Source: Octadecabacter sp.
GTDB lineage: Bacteria; Pseudomonadota; Alphaproteobacteria; Rhodobacterales; Rhodobacteraceae
Direction: 5' to 3'
NCBI GenBank assembly: GCA_028825445.1
Contig: JAPKAD010000001.1
Location: 124,001-188,000 of the forward strand
DNA length: 64,000 nucleotides
In this document: piece by piece, positions 1 to 9,530 of the stretch
How positions within the stretch are numbered: position 1 is the stretch's first letter
Layout of the letters: each line of letters starts with the position of its first letter
Program-made: the position numbers and the translations under genes
Notes under the pieces: model-generated
Told to the model about the DNA's origin: nothing
What the model saw: only the letters and a program-made list of their open reading frames with translations
The model's database searches: none

Positions 1-192
1 CCCAAACGTTCGGTAAATAGCCCACAGGGTAATAAGCCACAACGCAAAGGACCGCCAAAAGGTAAGCGCGGTGCCAAACCTGTGCAAGTCAACAAATCTC
101 AGCCCTTTGCTGCGCGACCACTGAAGAAGGAAAAAGCAATTGATCCCGATAATCCATTTGCCGCTGCGTTGGCTGGGCTCAAGCGGGATTGA
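1..192 (+). CDS. C-terminal end of a helicase-like protein (partial)
   Basis: An open frame runs in from the left edge and stops at TGA 190-192. Only 63 residues are visible. They form a Lys/Pro/Gly-rich basic tail that ends in DPDNPFAAALAGLKRD. In Roseobacter genomes the gene directly before the S4-domain gene is a large DEAD/DEAH helicase with such a low-complexity tail, so this is probably its 3' end; that rests on gene order, since no helicase motif lies in the window. The stop overlaps the TTG start of the next gene by 4 bases (TTGA), which suggests translational coupling. Confidence 0.6.
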   Translation, partial: PKRSVNSPQGNKPQRKGPPKGKRGAKPVQVNKSQPFAARPLKKEKAIDPDNPFAAALAGLKRD

Positions 193-560
193 GTGAAACC
201 GGCACAACAACCCTTCGCCTTGATAAATGGCTCTGGCACGCACGGTTTTTCAAATCGCGCGGGCTAGCAGCTGATCTTGTCAAATCAGGTCGTATTAGGG
301 TCAATGGGACACCTGTGTCTAAACCTAGTCGCGCCGTTGCCGTAGAGACAGTACTAACATTCCCGAAAGACGATGAGGTGCGCATCGTCAAAGTACTGGG
401 TCTTGGATCGCGTCGTGGTCCCGCACCAGAAGCCCAAGCACTGTATGAGGATTTGAGTCCATCGCCCAAACCGCGTGTTGACACGACAGATCAAAGAGTT
501 GGTGGACGTCCAACCAAAAAAAATCGTCGCAATTTAGACATTCTTAAAGGGTCGCGATGA
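189..560 (+). CDS. hslR: S4-domain RNA-binding protein, Hsp15 (HslR) type
   Basis: This 123-residue protein has an N-terminal S4 RNA-binding fold at about residues 8-65, with the typical LRLDKWLWHARFFKSRGLA start and SGRIRVNG turn. A basic tail follows (RPTKKNRRNL). Hsp15 relatives bind stalled large ribosomal subunits carrying nascent chains. The start is TTG at 189, overlapping the upstream stop; no ATG occurs near the conserved N-terminus, so TTG is the best start. The gene is co-directional with fdxA and carD. The family is clear; the exact ribosomal role is inferred from E. coli. Confidence 0.85.
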   Translation: MSETGTTTLRLDKWLWHARFFKSRGLAADLVKSGRIRVNGTPVSKPSRAVAVETVLTFPKDDEVRIVKVLGLGSRRGPAPEAQALYEDLSPSPKPRVDTTDQRVGGRPTKKNRRNLDILKGSR

Positions 561-636
561 CGCACTTGTACTGTCAGGCCTTGAAGGCAGCGCAGGTCGC
601 AGCTAAGGACGCTGAGCAATCATACTGGACGGATCA

Positions 637-972
637 ATGACATACATCGTCAACGACAACTGCATTGCCTGCAAATACACGGACTGTGTTGAAGTGTGCC
701 CAGTAGATTGTTTCTATGAGGGTGAAAATATGTTGGTTATTCATCCTGATGAATGTATCGACTGTGGCGTTTGCGAACCCGAATGTCCTGCAGACGCGAT
801 CCGCCCTGACACCGAACCAGACATGGAAAAATGGGTTGAATTTAACCTTAAGTACTCTGAGGTATGGCCAGTCATCATTACTAAAAAAGACCAACTACCG
901 AATGCTGACGAGATGGACGGTAAAGAAGGCAAGATGGAGTTGTTTTCCGAAGTTCCTGGTGAGGGCGGTTAA
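637..972 (+). CDS. fdxA: Ferredoxin FdxA, seven-iron (3Fe-4S/4Fe-4S) type
   Basis: This 111-residue protein is a small cytoplasmic electron carrier. Cysteines lie at 9, 12, 17, 21, 25, 40, 43, 46 and 50. The C40-x2-C43-x2-C46-x3-C50-P motif and the C9...C17...C21 spacing match Azotobacter-type ferredoxin I, which holds one 3Fe-4S and one 4Fe-4S cluster. The C-terminal half ([17 protein letters not shown]) is the conserved tail of the FdxA subfamily. It lies 76 bp after the S4-domain gene and 175 bp before carD, a common order in this group. The redox partner cannot be read from the sequence. Confidence 0.93.
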   Translation: MTYIVNDNCIACKYTDCVEVCPVDCFYEGENMLVIHPDECIDCGVCEPECPADAIRPDTEPDMEKWVEFNLKYSEVWPVIITKKDQLPNADEMDGKEGKMELFSEVPGEGG

Positions 973-1062
973 ACGCTACTTCGCATTAATGCGTTATGTT
1001 GTGGGAAGCAGTTGTTTTTTGTGTTACGGTAATGATAATGTCGCGTAATTGCTGATCCAGAA

Positions 1063-1091
1063 TTGACTATGCCGCTGATGGAGACTTATTG
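1063..1091 (+). promoter_or_regulatory. Possible sigma-70 promoter of carD
   Basis: TTGACT (1063-1068) is followed after 17 bp by TTATTG (1086-1091), about 57 bp before the carD start. The -35 box is good and the -10 box is weak. It is only a candidate. Confidence 0.3.
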
Positions 1092-1147
1092 TCTTTGCCA
1101 GTTTTTTTGTTTTCTGATGATGCCGCTTTGAGAAAAGGACACCACTC

Positions 1148-1660
1148 ATGGCTAAGAAGAAATACGATTATAGCCCGAACGATTTCGTCGTCTACCCATC
1201 ACATGGAGTAGGCAAAGTCGTATCGATTGAGACACAAGAAATTGCTGGCTTCGAGTTAGAGATGTTTGTAATAGCCTTCGAAAAGGACAAGATGACGTTA
1301 CGTGTGCCAACGAACAAAGCCGAGGAAGTTGGTATGAGATCACTCGCGTCGGCGGATGTGGTGGCCGATTGCATGAAAACCCTCAAAGGTAAGGCTAAAG
1401 TCAAAAAAGCCATGTGGTCGCGTCGTGCGCAGGAATATGAACAAAAAATTAATTCTGGTGACTTAGTTGCCATTGCCGAGGTAGTGCGTGATTTGCATCG
1501 CGCTGACGATCAGCGTGAGCAGAGCTATTCGGAGCGTCAACTATATGAAGCTGCTTTGGAGCGTCTAACTCGAGAGTTTGCTGCTGTCGGCAACGGTAAT
1601 GAACTCGAAGCTGGAACTGGGATTACGGATATTTTGCAAAGCCGTGCACCCGCAGCCTAA
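1148..1660 (+). CDS. carD: CarD-family transcriptional regulator
   Basis: This 170-residue protein has an N-terminal RNA-polymerase-interacting Tudor-like domain at about residues 10-65 (FVVYPSHGVGKVVSIE, then EMFVIAFEKDKMTLRVP). An alpha-helical DNA-binding half follows (MWSRRAQEYEQKINSGD, LAEVVRDLHR-like and SERQLYEAALERL segments). CarD binds the RNA polymerase beta subunit and stabilises open complexes at many promoters. The start has a good ribosome site (AAAAGGACACC before ATG). The gene is monocistronic in appearance and ends at a strong bidirectional terminator. Confidence 0.95.
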   Translation: MAKKKYDYSPNDFVVYPSHGVGKVVSIETQEIAGFELEMFVIAFEKDKMTLRVPTNKAEEVGMRSLASADVVADCMKTLKGKAKVKKAMWSRRAQEYEQKINSGDLVAIAEVVRDLHRADDQREQSYSERQLYEAALERLTREFAAVGNGNELEAGTGITDILQSRAPAA

Positions 1661-1681
1661 ACTAGATTCGTATAAATAAAT

Positions 1682-1721
1682 AAAACTACCTTCCCAGATG
1701 CCATCTGGGAAGGTAGTTTTT
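1682..1721. terminator. Bidirectional intrinsic terminator between carD and purD
   Basis: The arms AAAACTACCTTCCCAGATG and CATCTGGGAAGGTAGTTTT are perfect inverted repeats at 1682-1700 and 1702-1720. The A/T ends give a U-tract on both strands. It lies between the convergent carD and purD genes and can serve both. Confidence 0.92.
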
Positions 1722-1794
1722 AAAGCGCTTTCATGTCCTTCGATGCGTCCAGAATATTTACTGAAAACTAATTTTGGGGGCCGACTTTATTTAA

Positions 1795-3063
1795 TTAAAG
1801 CTGTAGAGCGCGATGGCCGATGTCTGTGCGATAAAAGCCATTGGGCCAATCAATTTGGCGGACAAGCGCGTAAGCCTTTGCATGAGCGACCTTCAGGGAT
1901 GCCCCTCGAGTTGTCACATTAAGGACACGGCCCCCTTTAGCGACGACTTCACCGTTTTTTATTGCTGTTCCTGCGTGGAATATCATTTCTGATGATGTTT
2001 CTGGCAAGGAGACCAAGTTGTTGATCGATGTACCATTTTTATAGGCTCCCGGATAGCCTCTAGTTGCCATTACAACAGTCATAGCATGATCATCGCCCCA
2101 GTTTGGCGTAATGTCGGAAAGGCGATTTTCGGCGCAGGCGTGTAACAAATCTAATACTTGGCCTCCAAGCCGCATCATCAACACCTGACATTCTGGATCG
2201 CCGAATCGCACGTTATATTCTACTAATCGCGGCTGTCCGTTCTTGATCATCAAGCCCGCATAAAGGATACCTTGAAAAGGGGTGCCGCGCTTGATCATTT
2301 CAGCAATAGTGGGCCTAATGATATCTCGCAGCGAAATGGCTGCGATGTCATCTGTAAGGATAGGGGCCGGAGAATAGGCGCCCATGCCGCCTGTGTTAGG
2401 GCCTTCGTCGCCATCATACGCGCGTTTGTGATCTTGGGCGGTGCCGATGGGCAAAATAGATGTACTATCGCAAAGGATAAAAAAGGATGCTTCTTCACCG
2501 TCCATGAATTCTTCAACTACGACCTCAGCGCCCGCAGCGCCAAACTGACCGCCGAGCATATCATGAATTGCGGTGTGCGCCGTTGCGATGTCCATCGCTA
2601 CAACCACGCCTTTGCCCGCGGCAAGCCCATCCGCCTTTATGACGATCGGCGCACCTTGCTCAGTAGCATAATCGCATGCCGCTTTTGCCTCCGTGAAATG
2701 TTCGTAACGCGCAGTTGGTGCACCACATGCGGCGCAGATTTCTTTTGTGAAAGATTTTGATGCTTCAAGCTGTGCAGCAGCTTTTGAACACCCAAACACT
2801 ACGAGGCCGTTAGACCGCAAAACATCCGAAACGCCTGCTACAAGCGGTGCTTCTGGACCGATAATTACAAAATCAACTGCGTTGTCTGCGCAAAAGCCTG
2901 CAACCACGTCACCATCTTCGATATCAAACGTTGCGCATTCAGCAATTTCAGCGATTCCCGCATTTCCAGGCGCCACTATTATTCGGTCGCATTTGGGGTT
3001 CTGTTTGATTGCCCATGCGAGAGAATGTTCGCGTCCTCCGCCGCCCAAAATCAGGATATTCAT
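1795..3063 (-). CDS. purD: Phosphoribosylamine--glycine ligase (GARS)
   Basis: This 422-residue enzyme ligates glycine to 5-phosphoribosylamine with ATP in step 2 of de novo purine synthesis. The N-terminus has GGGGREHSLAW, followed by FVIIGPEAPL. The ATP-grasp part has IVIKADGLAAGKGVVVA, GPNTGGMGAYSPAP and YNVRFGDPECQ. Length is normal for a monofunctional PurD. The ATG at 3063 follows GAAGGGA at a good spacing. It is divergent from xseA, with about 70 bp between the starts. Confidence 0.97.
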   Translation of the reverse strand: MNILILGGGGREHSLAWAIKQNPKCDRIIVAPGNAGIAEIAECATFDIEDGDVVAGFCADNAVDFVIIGPEAPLVAGVSDVLRSNGLVVFGCSKAAAQLEASKSFTKEICAACGAPTARYEHFTEAKAACDYATEQGAPIVIKADGLAAGKGVVVAMDIATAHTAIHDMLGGQFGAAGAEVVVEEFMDGEEASFFILCDSTSILPIGTAQDHKRAYDGDEGPNTGGMGAYSPAPILTDDIAAISLRDIIRPTIAEMIKRGTPFQGILYAGLMIKNGQPRLVEYNVRFGDPECQVLMMRLGGQVLDLLHACAENRLSDITPNWGDDHAMTVVMATRGYPGAYKNGTSINNLVSLPETSSEMIFHAGTAIKNGEVVAKGGRVLNVTTRGASLKVAHAKAYALVRQIDWPNGFYRTDIGHRALQL

Positions 3064-3132
3064 ATGCTATTTCCCTTCTGCTTAGTGGACGTTTAAGGTG
3101 AGTATAAACCTAGCACAAGGGCACCAAATTCT

Positions 3133-4680
3133 ATGGCAATGGACCTAATTGACGAACCAGAAGCCGCAGGTAACACGCCTGAATTCACTGTAACTGAACT
3201 GTCGGGTGCAGTGAAGCGCGCTATCGAGGGCGAGTTTGGACATGTGCGTGTCAAAGCAGAGGTAGGCCGCGTTGTGCGCGCACGGTCTGGTCATTTGTAT
3301 TTTGATTTAAAGGATGAACGAAACGTATTGGCCTGCACGACATGGAAGGGGCAGGTGGCAGACCTTTCGATTATTCCCGAAGAGGGAATGGAGGTGGTCG
3401 TAAAGGGCAGAATGACAACATTTGGTAGTCAATCCAAATACCAGTTGAACGCAATTGAAGTTTCGGTGGCAGGGGTAGGCGCGCTTATGGCGATGCTGGA
3501 AAAACGTAAAAAGGCGTTGGAAGCGGAGGGGCTTTTTAGAGCAGATTGTAAGCAGGATTTGCCCTTTTTACCTGATGTTATTGGAGTTATAACATCACCT
3601 ACTGGTGCGGTTATTCGTGACGTTTTACACAGGCTTAGAGACCGGTTTCCACGAAAAGTGATCGTCTGGCCTGTAGTGGTGCAGGGTAAAGATTGTGCCA
3701 CACAAGTGGCTTGCGCTATTGAGGGATTTAACGTGATGTCATCTGGTGGTGCGCTGCCAAGACCAGACTTAATTATTGTGGCACGCGGTGGTGGATCAAT
3801 TGAGGATCTTTGGGGCTTTAATGAAGAGATCGTTGTGCGGGAAGCGGCCGCATCAACTATTCCGTTGATTTCAGCAGTTGGGCACGAAACTGACACGACA
3901 CTGATTGACTTTGTGTCTGATCAACGTGCGCCGACACCATCGGCGGCGGCAGAAATGGCAGTGCCAGTTCGATTGGAATTAATGGCCGCCGTGGATCAGT
4001 TGGGTGCGCGAGCGTCGCGGGCTGCGACGGATGGTGTTGCGCGTCGTAAACAACGTGTAGCGGATTTAGCGCGTGTCTTGCCTAAGCCAAAACAGTTGAC
4101 AGAAGATGCCAAGCAACGCTTTGATTATTTGTCAGAAAAACTTGATGTGGCGTTGATTGACTGCGTTGGAGTGGGGCGCTTACGTTTGGGTAAGGCTTCT
4201 AATTTACTGCGTCCATCAGTGGTGGGCAATCGGCTGGCGCAGGGAAGTGAACGTATGTTGGGCTTGGACGAGCGGTTGGGTTCAATTTTGGGGCGCATTG
4301 CGGCGCAGGCGCGGCGCGACTTGAATAGACTGGCCCATAGGCTGTGCCCCGACATAGTAGTTGTGGGGCAAACTCGTGCCACAAAAGATCTTGCGGTGAT
4401 GCTACACCGCTTAGCGACGGTGGCTTGCACTCAGACTCAGATATTACGAAGTAAGCTCGAAGCGTTGGGCCGTATGCGCGAAACGCTAGGGTACCGTGCA
4501 ACACTGGTACGCGGTTATGCCGTTGTGCGAGGCGATGGGGAAGTGGTCACAACGGCAAATGCTGCTAACTTTGCCACGACGCTTAGTATCGAATTTGTGG
4601 ATGGAAAAATGTCACCTACTTCAAAACTTACCAAGCCAAAGACTAGCACTCCGCCATCTGATCAGGGCAAACTTTTTTAG
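3133..4680 (+). CDS. xseA: Exodeoxyribonuclease VII large subunit
   Basis: This 515-residue protein pairs with several small XseB subunits to degrade single-stranded DNA. The N-terminal OB-fold lies at about residues 17-115. The catalytic domain shows GVITSPTGAVIRDVL near residue 151, RGGGSIEDLWGFNEE near 218 and SAVGHETDTTLIDFVSDQRAPTPSAAAE near 247, all hallmarks of the family. A long helical C-terminal region follows. Either ATG 3133 or ATG 3139 could be used; AAGGG upstream fits 3133. xseB is not in this window. The gene is followed by 1.1 kb without an intact gene. Confidence 0.96.
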   Translation: MAMDLIDEPEAAGNTPEFTVTELSGAVKRAIEGEFGHVRVKAEVGRVVRARSGHLYFDLKDERNVLACTTWKGQVADLSIIPEEGMEVVVKGRMTTFGSQSKYQLNAIEVSVAGVGALMAMLEKRKKALEAEGLFRADCKQDLPFLPDVIGVITSPTGAVIRDVLHRLRDRFPRKVIVWPVVVQGKDCATQVACAIEGFNVMSSGGALPRPDLIIVARGGGSIEDLWGFNEEIVVREAAASTIPLISAVGHETDTTLIDFVSDQRAPTPSAAAEMAVPVRLELMAAVDQLGARASRAATDGVARRKQRVADLARVLPKPKQLTEDAKQRFDYLSEKLDVALIDCVGVGRLRLGKASNLLRPSVVGNRLAQGSERMLGLDERLGSILGRIAAQARRDLNRLAHRLCPDIVVVGQTRATKDLAVMLHRLATVACTQTQILRSKLEALGRMRETLGYRATLVRGYAVVRGDGEVVTTANAANFATTLSIEFVDGKMSPTSKLTKPKTSTPPSDQGKLF

Positions 4681-5842
4681 TCAAAGCGGATCTAAATGCA
4701 CAAAAGTCAATTGTTGCAATGCGGGGGAGGCATTTAGGAGCTAACGTCACTGTAAATAAGTGGTTAAACCTTGATTGCTTTTACAGGACTGTTGTAAGTC
4801 TTGAGTTGATAAAGTTGGTATGGTTCTTTTTGGCGGTATCAAACACTCTCAATATTAATTTGTAGGCTTTGCCCTAGGTAAAGTTTAATTTAACTGCTTT
4901 TTTTGCTATTATCTATCGTATCAAACACCTACAGAGAAATTCTGAATATTGCGGTTGGTGGAGTGCTGTTCGATACCGTAAGGTGCGTCATTGATCGATA
5001 TGTAAATATTTCATTCTGAACAAAGCCCTAGAACCATCACTGGATAGGGGGAATAATTTCAAAAAGATAAAGTATTTAAGCGTGAATACATTAAAATAGT
5101 TAAAGTGATCGTCCCACGACAAAGACAAAACCCCCATTAGCCCAAGTGTTTAAAACTTTGCTGTTTGGGGAACCATCAAGCGAGAATACAGCTTAACGAA
5201 GACCGTAACTGGACAAGATTGCAACAAACACTGGCAAGTATTTTTAAGAGGCAACACCACTTCGGCTAGTCCGTGCTGGTATGGAGGTCATGCATCAGTG
5301 TGTGCTTGGATGTATGTTGCCAGAACAGAAACTAAATGTATACATAACTCCTGCGCATCGCAGCCAGCGGTTGGAGCGGTGAGTGAATTTATGAGCGTTG
5401 AAACTGCTGACCTGGAGCATAAATGAAACACCTCAGTCGAACATTACCAGCTTTTTACAAAAAATTGTAGTTAATCTATGACATAAAATACGCGAAAATC
5501 ATAGAGAGATAATCTGCAATAGAAAACTTGTTGCTTTCAAGTGTGGCTAGAAATCGTCTATGGGAGTGCACAGTGTGAGCGTATATCTAGAACAAACCGG
5601 CTACTGCCCATAAACTATCCCGAACTTCATCCACCGCTGTGACGATTATGAAAACTGGGATGAGGTTTTTTACCATTACATTATTCAAATACAAAAAAAT
5701 AATATTAAAATGCATAATATAGCCTAAAGCTGGCGTGAGACGTCGCCTCAAGCATTGCCCCAATGCGAAATTTTAATGGTTACGGGTTTCGTCTGTGATT
5801 TGGGACCATTAGACATTAATAAAGACTTATCCGGAGCCCTAA
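4681..5842. other. Gene-free gap between xseA and ftsY with one coding-like remnant
   Basis: No intact gene is visible in this 1.16 kb. On the plus strand at about 5155-5380 one frame reads like old coding sequence, ending with residues such as LRLVRAGMEVMHQCVLGC and LNVYITPAHRSQRLER, but it holds several in-frame stops upstream. I cannot name the family. The rest is AT-rich with no terminator or RNA gene that I could recognise. Confidence 0.4.
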
Positions 5843-7273
5843 ATGGCATTTTTTAAAAAACTTAAAGACAGAATGTTTAAATCCTCATTAAAAATTGAGG
5901 AAGGGCTGGATGCCATAATGGAAGATGGTGGCGTTGAAGAAAAAGCACAATTTTCTCAACTAAATGATTCAGCCACCACTAATACGGCAGCAATTGAAGT
6001 GCTGGCACAGTCTTCTGGGGCAGCAGAGTTCGCCTCTGAACAAAAGCCCGTTACTCGGGTGATTCGCGAACAAGCCGAACAAAAAGAGATAAATGCTGAG
6101 GAAGTTGTACAACATGTAGCACTGATTGCGCAGGTTGAAGCCGATGCGACAGAGATGAGTGCAATGCAAACTGCCGCTGACGTCGCTCCAGCTGGCCAAC
6201 TAGAATTTGAACGCGTAAAGGGTGAAGAAACTATAAGAAACGCCAAGGCTGAAACTGCACGCCAAACTGATGCCACAGCAGCCAAAAACTCAGAAAATTC
6301 CAGTCGACTGCTTCAAGCAGAGGTGATGAGTCGCGCAGAAGAAGAACGGCTTGGGGCAAAAAGTGAATTACACGAAATAAGCGCCAAGCCGGGTCTAATC
6401 GGGCGATTGTTTGGACGCCGTGATAATAATACTGTGGTGCGCCGCGAACTTGATGATGATATGCTTGAACGTCTTGAAGAGCTGTTGATCAGTGCTGATA
6501 TGGGCGTCGACACCGCATTGCGCGTTACGTCAAATATGGCCGAAGGACGTTTAGGAAAGCGCCTTTCAACGCAAGAAATTAAAAAACTATTGGCTGCAGA
6601 AATTACCCGCATTATGGAACCGGTTGCGAGGCCAATGCCGTTGTATCCGACCAAACCTCAGGTCGTATTAGTAGTCGGGGTGAATGGGTCGGGTAAAACT
6701 ACAACAATAGGTAAGCTTGCCAGTCAATTCCAAGCGGCGGGCAAAAAGGTTATAATAGCTGCGGGGGATACGTTCCGTGCGGCTGCGGTTGAACAATTGC
6801 AAGTTTGGGGGGATCGCGCGGGCGTGCCTGTGCTTACAGCACCTGAGGGCAGCGACCCGGCGTCTTTGGCATATGATGCGATGGAGCAGGCTGCCCGAGA
6901 CGGTGCAGACTTGTTGATGATCGACACAGCAGGGCGATTGCAAAACCGCGCAGATTTGATGGAAGAGCTGCAAAAGATCGTGCGTGTTATCCGTAAAAAA
7001 GACCATAATGCGCCTCATAACACTCTGCTGGTTTTGGATGCGACAACAGGACAAAATGCATTGTCTCAGGTGAAAGCATTTCAAGAGCTTGCTGATGTAA
7101 CTGGGCTAATCATGACCAAGTTAGATGGTACGGCCAAGGGTGGAGTTTTGGTGGCGTTGGCGGACAAGTTTGGCTTGCCTATCCATGCCATTGGTGTGGG
7201 TGAGAAAATTGATGACCTCGCGCCGTTTGATCCGGAAGATTTCGCCGCAGCTTTGACAGGATTAGATCGGTGA
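5843..7273 (+). CDS. ftsY: Signal recognition particle receptor FtsY
   Basis: This 476-residue SRP receptor GTPase delivers ribosome-nascent chain complexes to the Sec translocon at the inner membrane. The conserved NG domain begins near residue 185 (GLIGRLFGRR). It has the P-loop GVNGSGKTTTIGKLA near 279, DTFRAAAVEQL, DTAGRLQNRADLMEEL near 361 and TKLDGTAKGG near 425. Before it lies an Ala/Glu-rich, low-complexity acidic region of about 180 residues, the membrane/translocon-binding A domain. The ATG follows a TCCGGAGCC ribosome site. Gaps of more than 1 kb flank it on both sides. Confidence 0.96.
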   Translation: MAFFKKLKDRMFKSSLKIEEGLDAIMEDGGVEEKAQFSQLNDSATTNTAAIEVLAQSSGAAEFASEQKPVTRVIREQAEQKEINAEEVVQHVALIAQVEADATEMSAMQTAADVAPAGQLEFERVKGEETIRNAKAETARQTDATAAKNSENSSRLLQAEVMSRAEEERLGAKSELHEISAKPGLIGRLFGRRDNNTVVRRELDDDMLERLEELLISADMGVDTALRVTSNMAEGRLGKRLSTQEIKKLLAAEITRIMEPVARPMPLYPTKPQVVLVVGVNGSGKTTTIGKLASQFQAAGKKVIIAAGDTFRAAAVEQLQVWGDRAGVPVLTAPEGSDPASLAYDAMEQAARDGADLLMIDTAGRLQNRADLMEELQKIVRVIRKKDHNAPHNTLLVLDATTGQNALSQVKAFQELADVTGLIMTKLDGTAKGGVLVALADKFGLPIHAIGVGEKIDDLAPFDPEDFAAALTGLDR

Positions 7274-9124
7274 AATATGGGTTCTCTATGCTACTTTATG
7301 TCTGTCATTTCCAGTTTTTGAGCAAGATAGTATAATTATCGAACAATGCTTCCACAGTTTGGTGGGGCTTAGATCTTTAATAGGGAGCGCCGGAGGACGA
7401 CTTAGATAAGTTGGCCACTACGAGCACTGGTGCCTGATCTCAGTTGATACGTTTGACACTAATGCGCACATAAATTTTTTAATCTGAATTTTTTGGGACA
7501 GTAGACTTTTTACATTGATAAATTAACGAATAATGGTTTGGTATAATTCTCGACTGAGATCGCTGGCGATTAGATCGGGATCACTTTCCCGTCTGGCAGT
7601 CTAGTTTTGATTATTTATTTTTTTAGATAGTATATACCTGAGGGTGAAGTTGGGTAAGTCAATGTGCTGGGAAGGCCTTGCAGGATGTGGTACTCTCGCC
7701 TTTTGCATACGTAGATTAATTCGCCGACAATCAAATTGAAGTTATATAGGGGAATGATGCTTCAATCTGATGTATCAGACAGTATTACAGACGAGTGTAT
7801 GGGTCATGAGCCTGCGCAAACCGAACATCACTATAAGAATATTAACAGGTTAATATGCTGGGACTCTGATTCAGCTCAAACAAGTTTTAATGTTAAAGCG
7901 CGAGGGATTAAAATGCTGGGGCAAATCTCCAACATTCTACTATCGCAAATTGCCAATCCAAGTGTTGAGTCTGCAAGTCTGGCAAAGTTTACGATGTTGC
8001 CAGACTGGTAGTGCATTGATCCGATTGTCGGGTTGGCTTTAGTAATTCTTTGTCTTTTATAAATTTTAAATAGTTTATCAGCCTCAATATGCATCGATCC
8101 TGTGGCGATTATAATTGTCACTGCGTTGCCTGCCGCAGTATTTGGCTAAATGTCCTACACGTGCTGCCAAATATAGTTTGAACGGGTGACCGAGTTGGCT
8201 AAATAAAACGATCTAGCCAGTAGCATTGGAAAAAATACTTTTAGCAACCCTGAGTTTGAAGCTGAGCGGATTCAGAATTTTAAACGGCGTCTGGTACAAC
8301 ATGGCTTTGGACAGATGAGGCCTTTCTACGTTTTGAGTCGAAAATGCGTACGTGCGTTAAAGACTTGGATTAAAAACAGTTTAATGTATCACGGCCCAAG
8401 TGATAGTTAATGAAGATTTCACTTTGTGCCATGAATACGTTGGCAGACAAGTAGTTGCTAAATGTGCGGTGGCGCAGAACGATGTTTAAATTTTTTTGGG
8501 GGTTAGGGCGTGTTTGGACAAATGTATTTGTCACGTTGACTGCTGATGCAGTTTTGTTGGGATCGCCTATATTTAAGCTGGGCTTGATGTCGATGACGTT
8601 AGAAGGAAGCGATAAAAGCCCGTTTAGCTTAAAAAATCGAGATTGCGCTAATATCTGACAACAAAAGCAGTTAAACGGCATAAAATATTATAACCCCGGG
8701 AGGAAACAACGCTGCTCCCTAGTGATTTTTTTAAGTATTTAGGTTCATTAAACGTGTCTGTTAATTTCGAACGGTTGGGTGGGTATTTTTATACTTATCG
8801 GAAATTCTGAATTGGCATGTATGTGGATGATCATGGAAAACGTTAAAATCAGTATTAAGCTTAAAATTATTTTTTACTGACTTGAGATTGATGCTGATTT
8901 GAGCCCTGCTCGGCAGGCTTATGATTAATGTGGTGAAAGACAAAGTGTTTGACTGGCTTATTAATCTGTTAGGAAAGCTCGAGGGCGCGCGGTTGTTGAG
9001 GTTATTGGTTGTGACATCAGTGGTGTCGCACGGCTGGTTGGGGGGGCGTTACCAAAGGAAAATCATGATTATTTGCTATAATGTTGTTGGCGCTGCGTAA
9101 TATAGCCGTATAATATGTGGATCT
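7274..9124. other. Gene-free region after ftsY
   Basis: This stretch of about 1.85 kb has only short, unconvincing open frames (for example 7736-8011 plus and 8455-8658 plus) without recognisable domains or good ribosome sites. Base composition and stop density look like decayed DNA. A tRNA-like string near 8180 was examined and rejected. Confidence 0.4.
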
Positions 9125-9515
9125 GTGTGGGCTCAATATCGGGCTGCTGCTGGCGGAATGTTAGCATCATTCTTTAAGATCTATGAAGCCTGTAGTATTT
9201 GCCAAAGCTATGATCCGTTTACTTTTTTGGTTTGGTCCTTTGTCATAATGACTTTGGTTTTTACCGTTCTAACTGCGTTGCCCTATCGCCGCATGGGTGC
9301 TCTTAGTGGGTTGTGGTTATTACTGTGGTTAGGGTCTGCAGTATGCCGATTGCGAGAGTCTATTTTGGCTGTGTAATGATAGTGACGAGACTGGGCAGCA
9401 TCGGCGAGGCAGCAGCCCTGGTATGGGCGGGATTATTTCTAGTGAGGCTGTTGGTCTGCGTCGTTTAATCTTGATGACTTTTAACGCTTTGGGGGCTGTA
9501 ATGGTCCAAGTTGGA
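9125..9515 (+). pseudogene. Remnant of a multi-helix membrane-protein gene upstream of yciB
   Basis: One frame from 9125 to 9376 encodes hydrophobic helices with coding character (IYEACSICQSYDPFTFLVWS, then FVIMTLVFTVLTALPYRRMG and LSGLWLLLWLG) before a stop. A second coding-like stretch at about 9425-9517 reads GIISSEAVGLRRLILMTFNA followed by LGAVMVQVGR. The second stretch resembles the last helix and tail of a DMT/EamA-type transporter, a gene type common near ftsY and yciB in this group. Frame changes and stops separate the pieces. The family assignment is a guess; the decay is visible. Confidence 0.4.
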
Positions 9516-9530
9516 AGGTAAGTGGAATAC

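Noticed and set aside
7736-8011. 91-residue plus-strand frame after ftsY
   Set aside because: No domain, signal or membrane features, and no clear ribosome site; it is surrounded by decayed DNA.
8176-8280. String GGTGACCGAGTTGGCTAAAT resembling the D-arm of a tRNA-Ser
   Set aside because: No matching acceptor stem, anticodon stem or GGTTCGAATCC-like T-loop could be paired, so it is not a tRNA and I do not claim a tRNA pseudogene.
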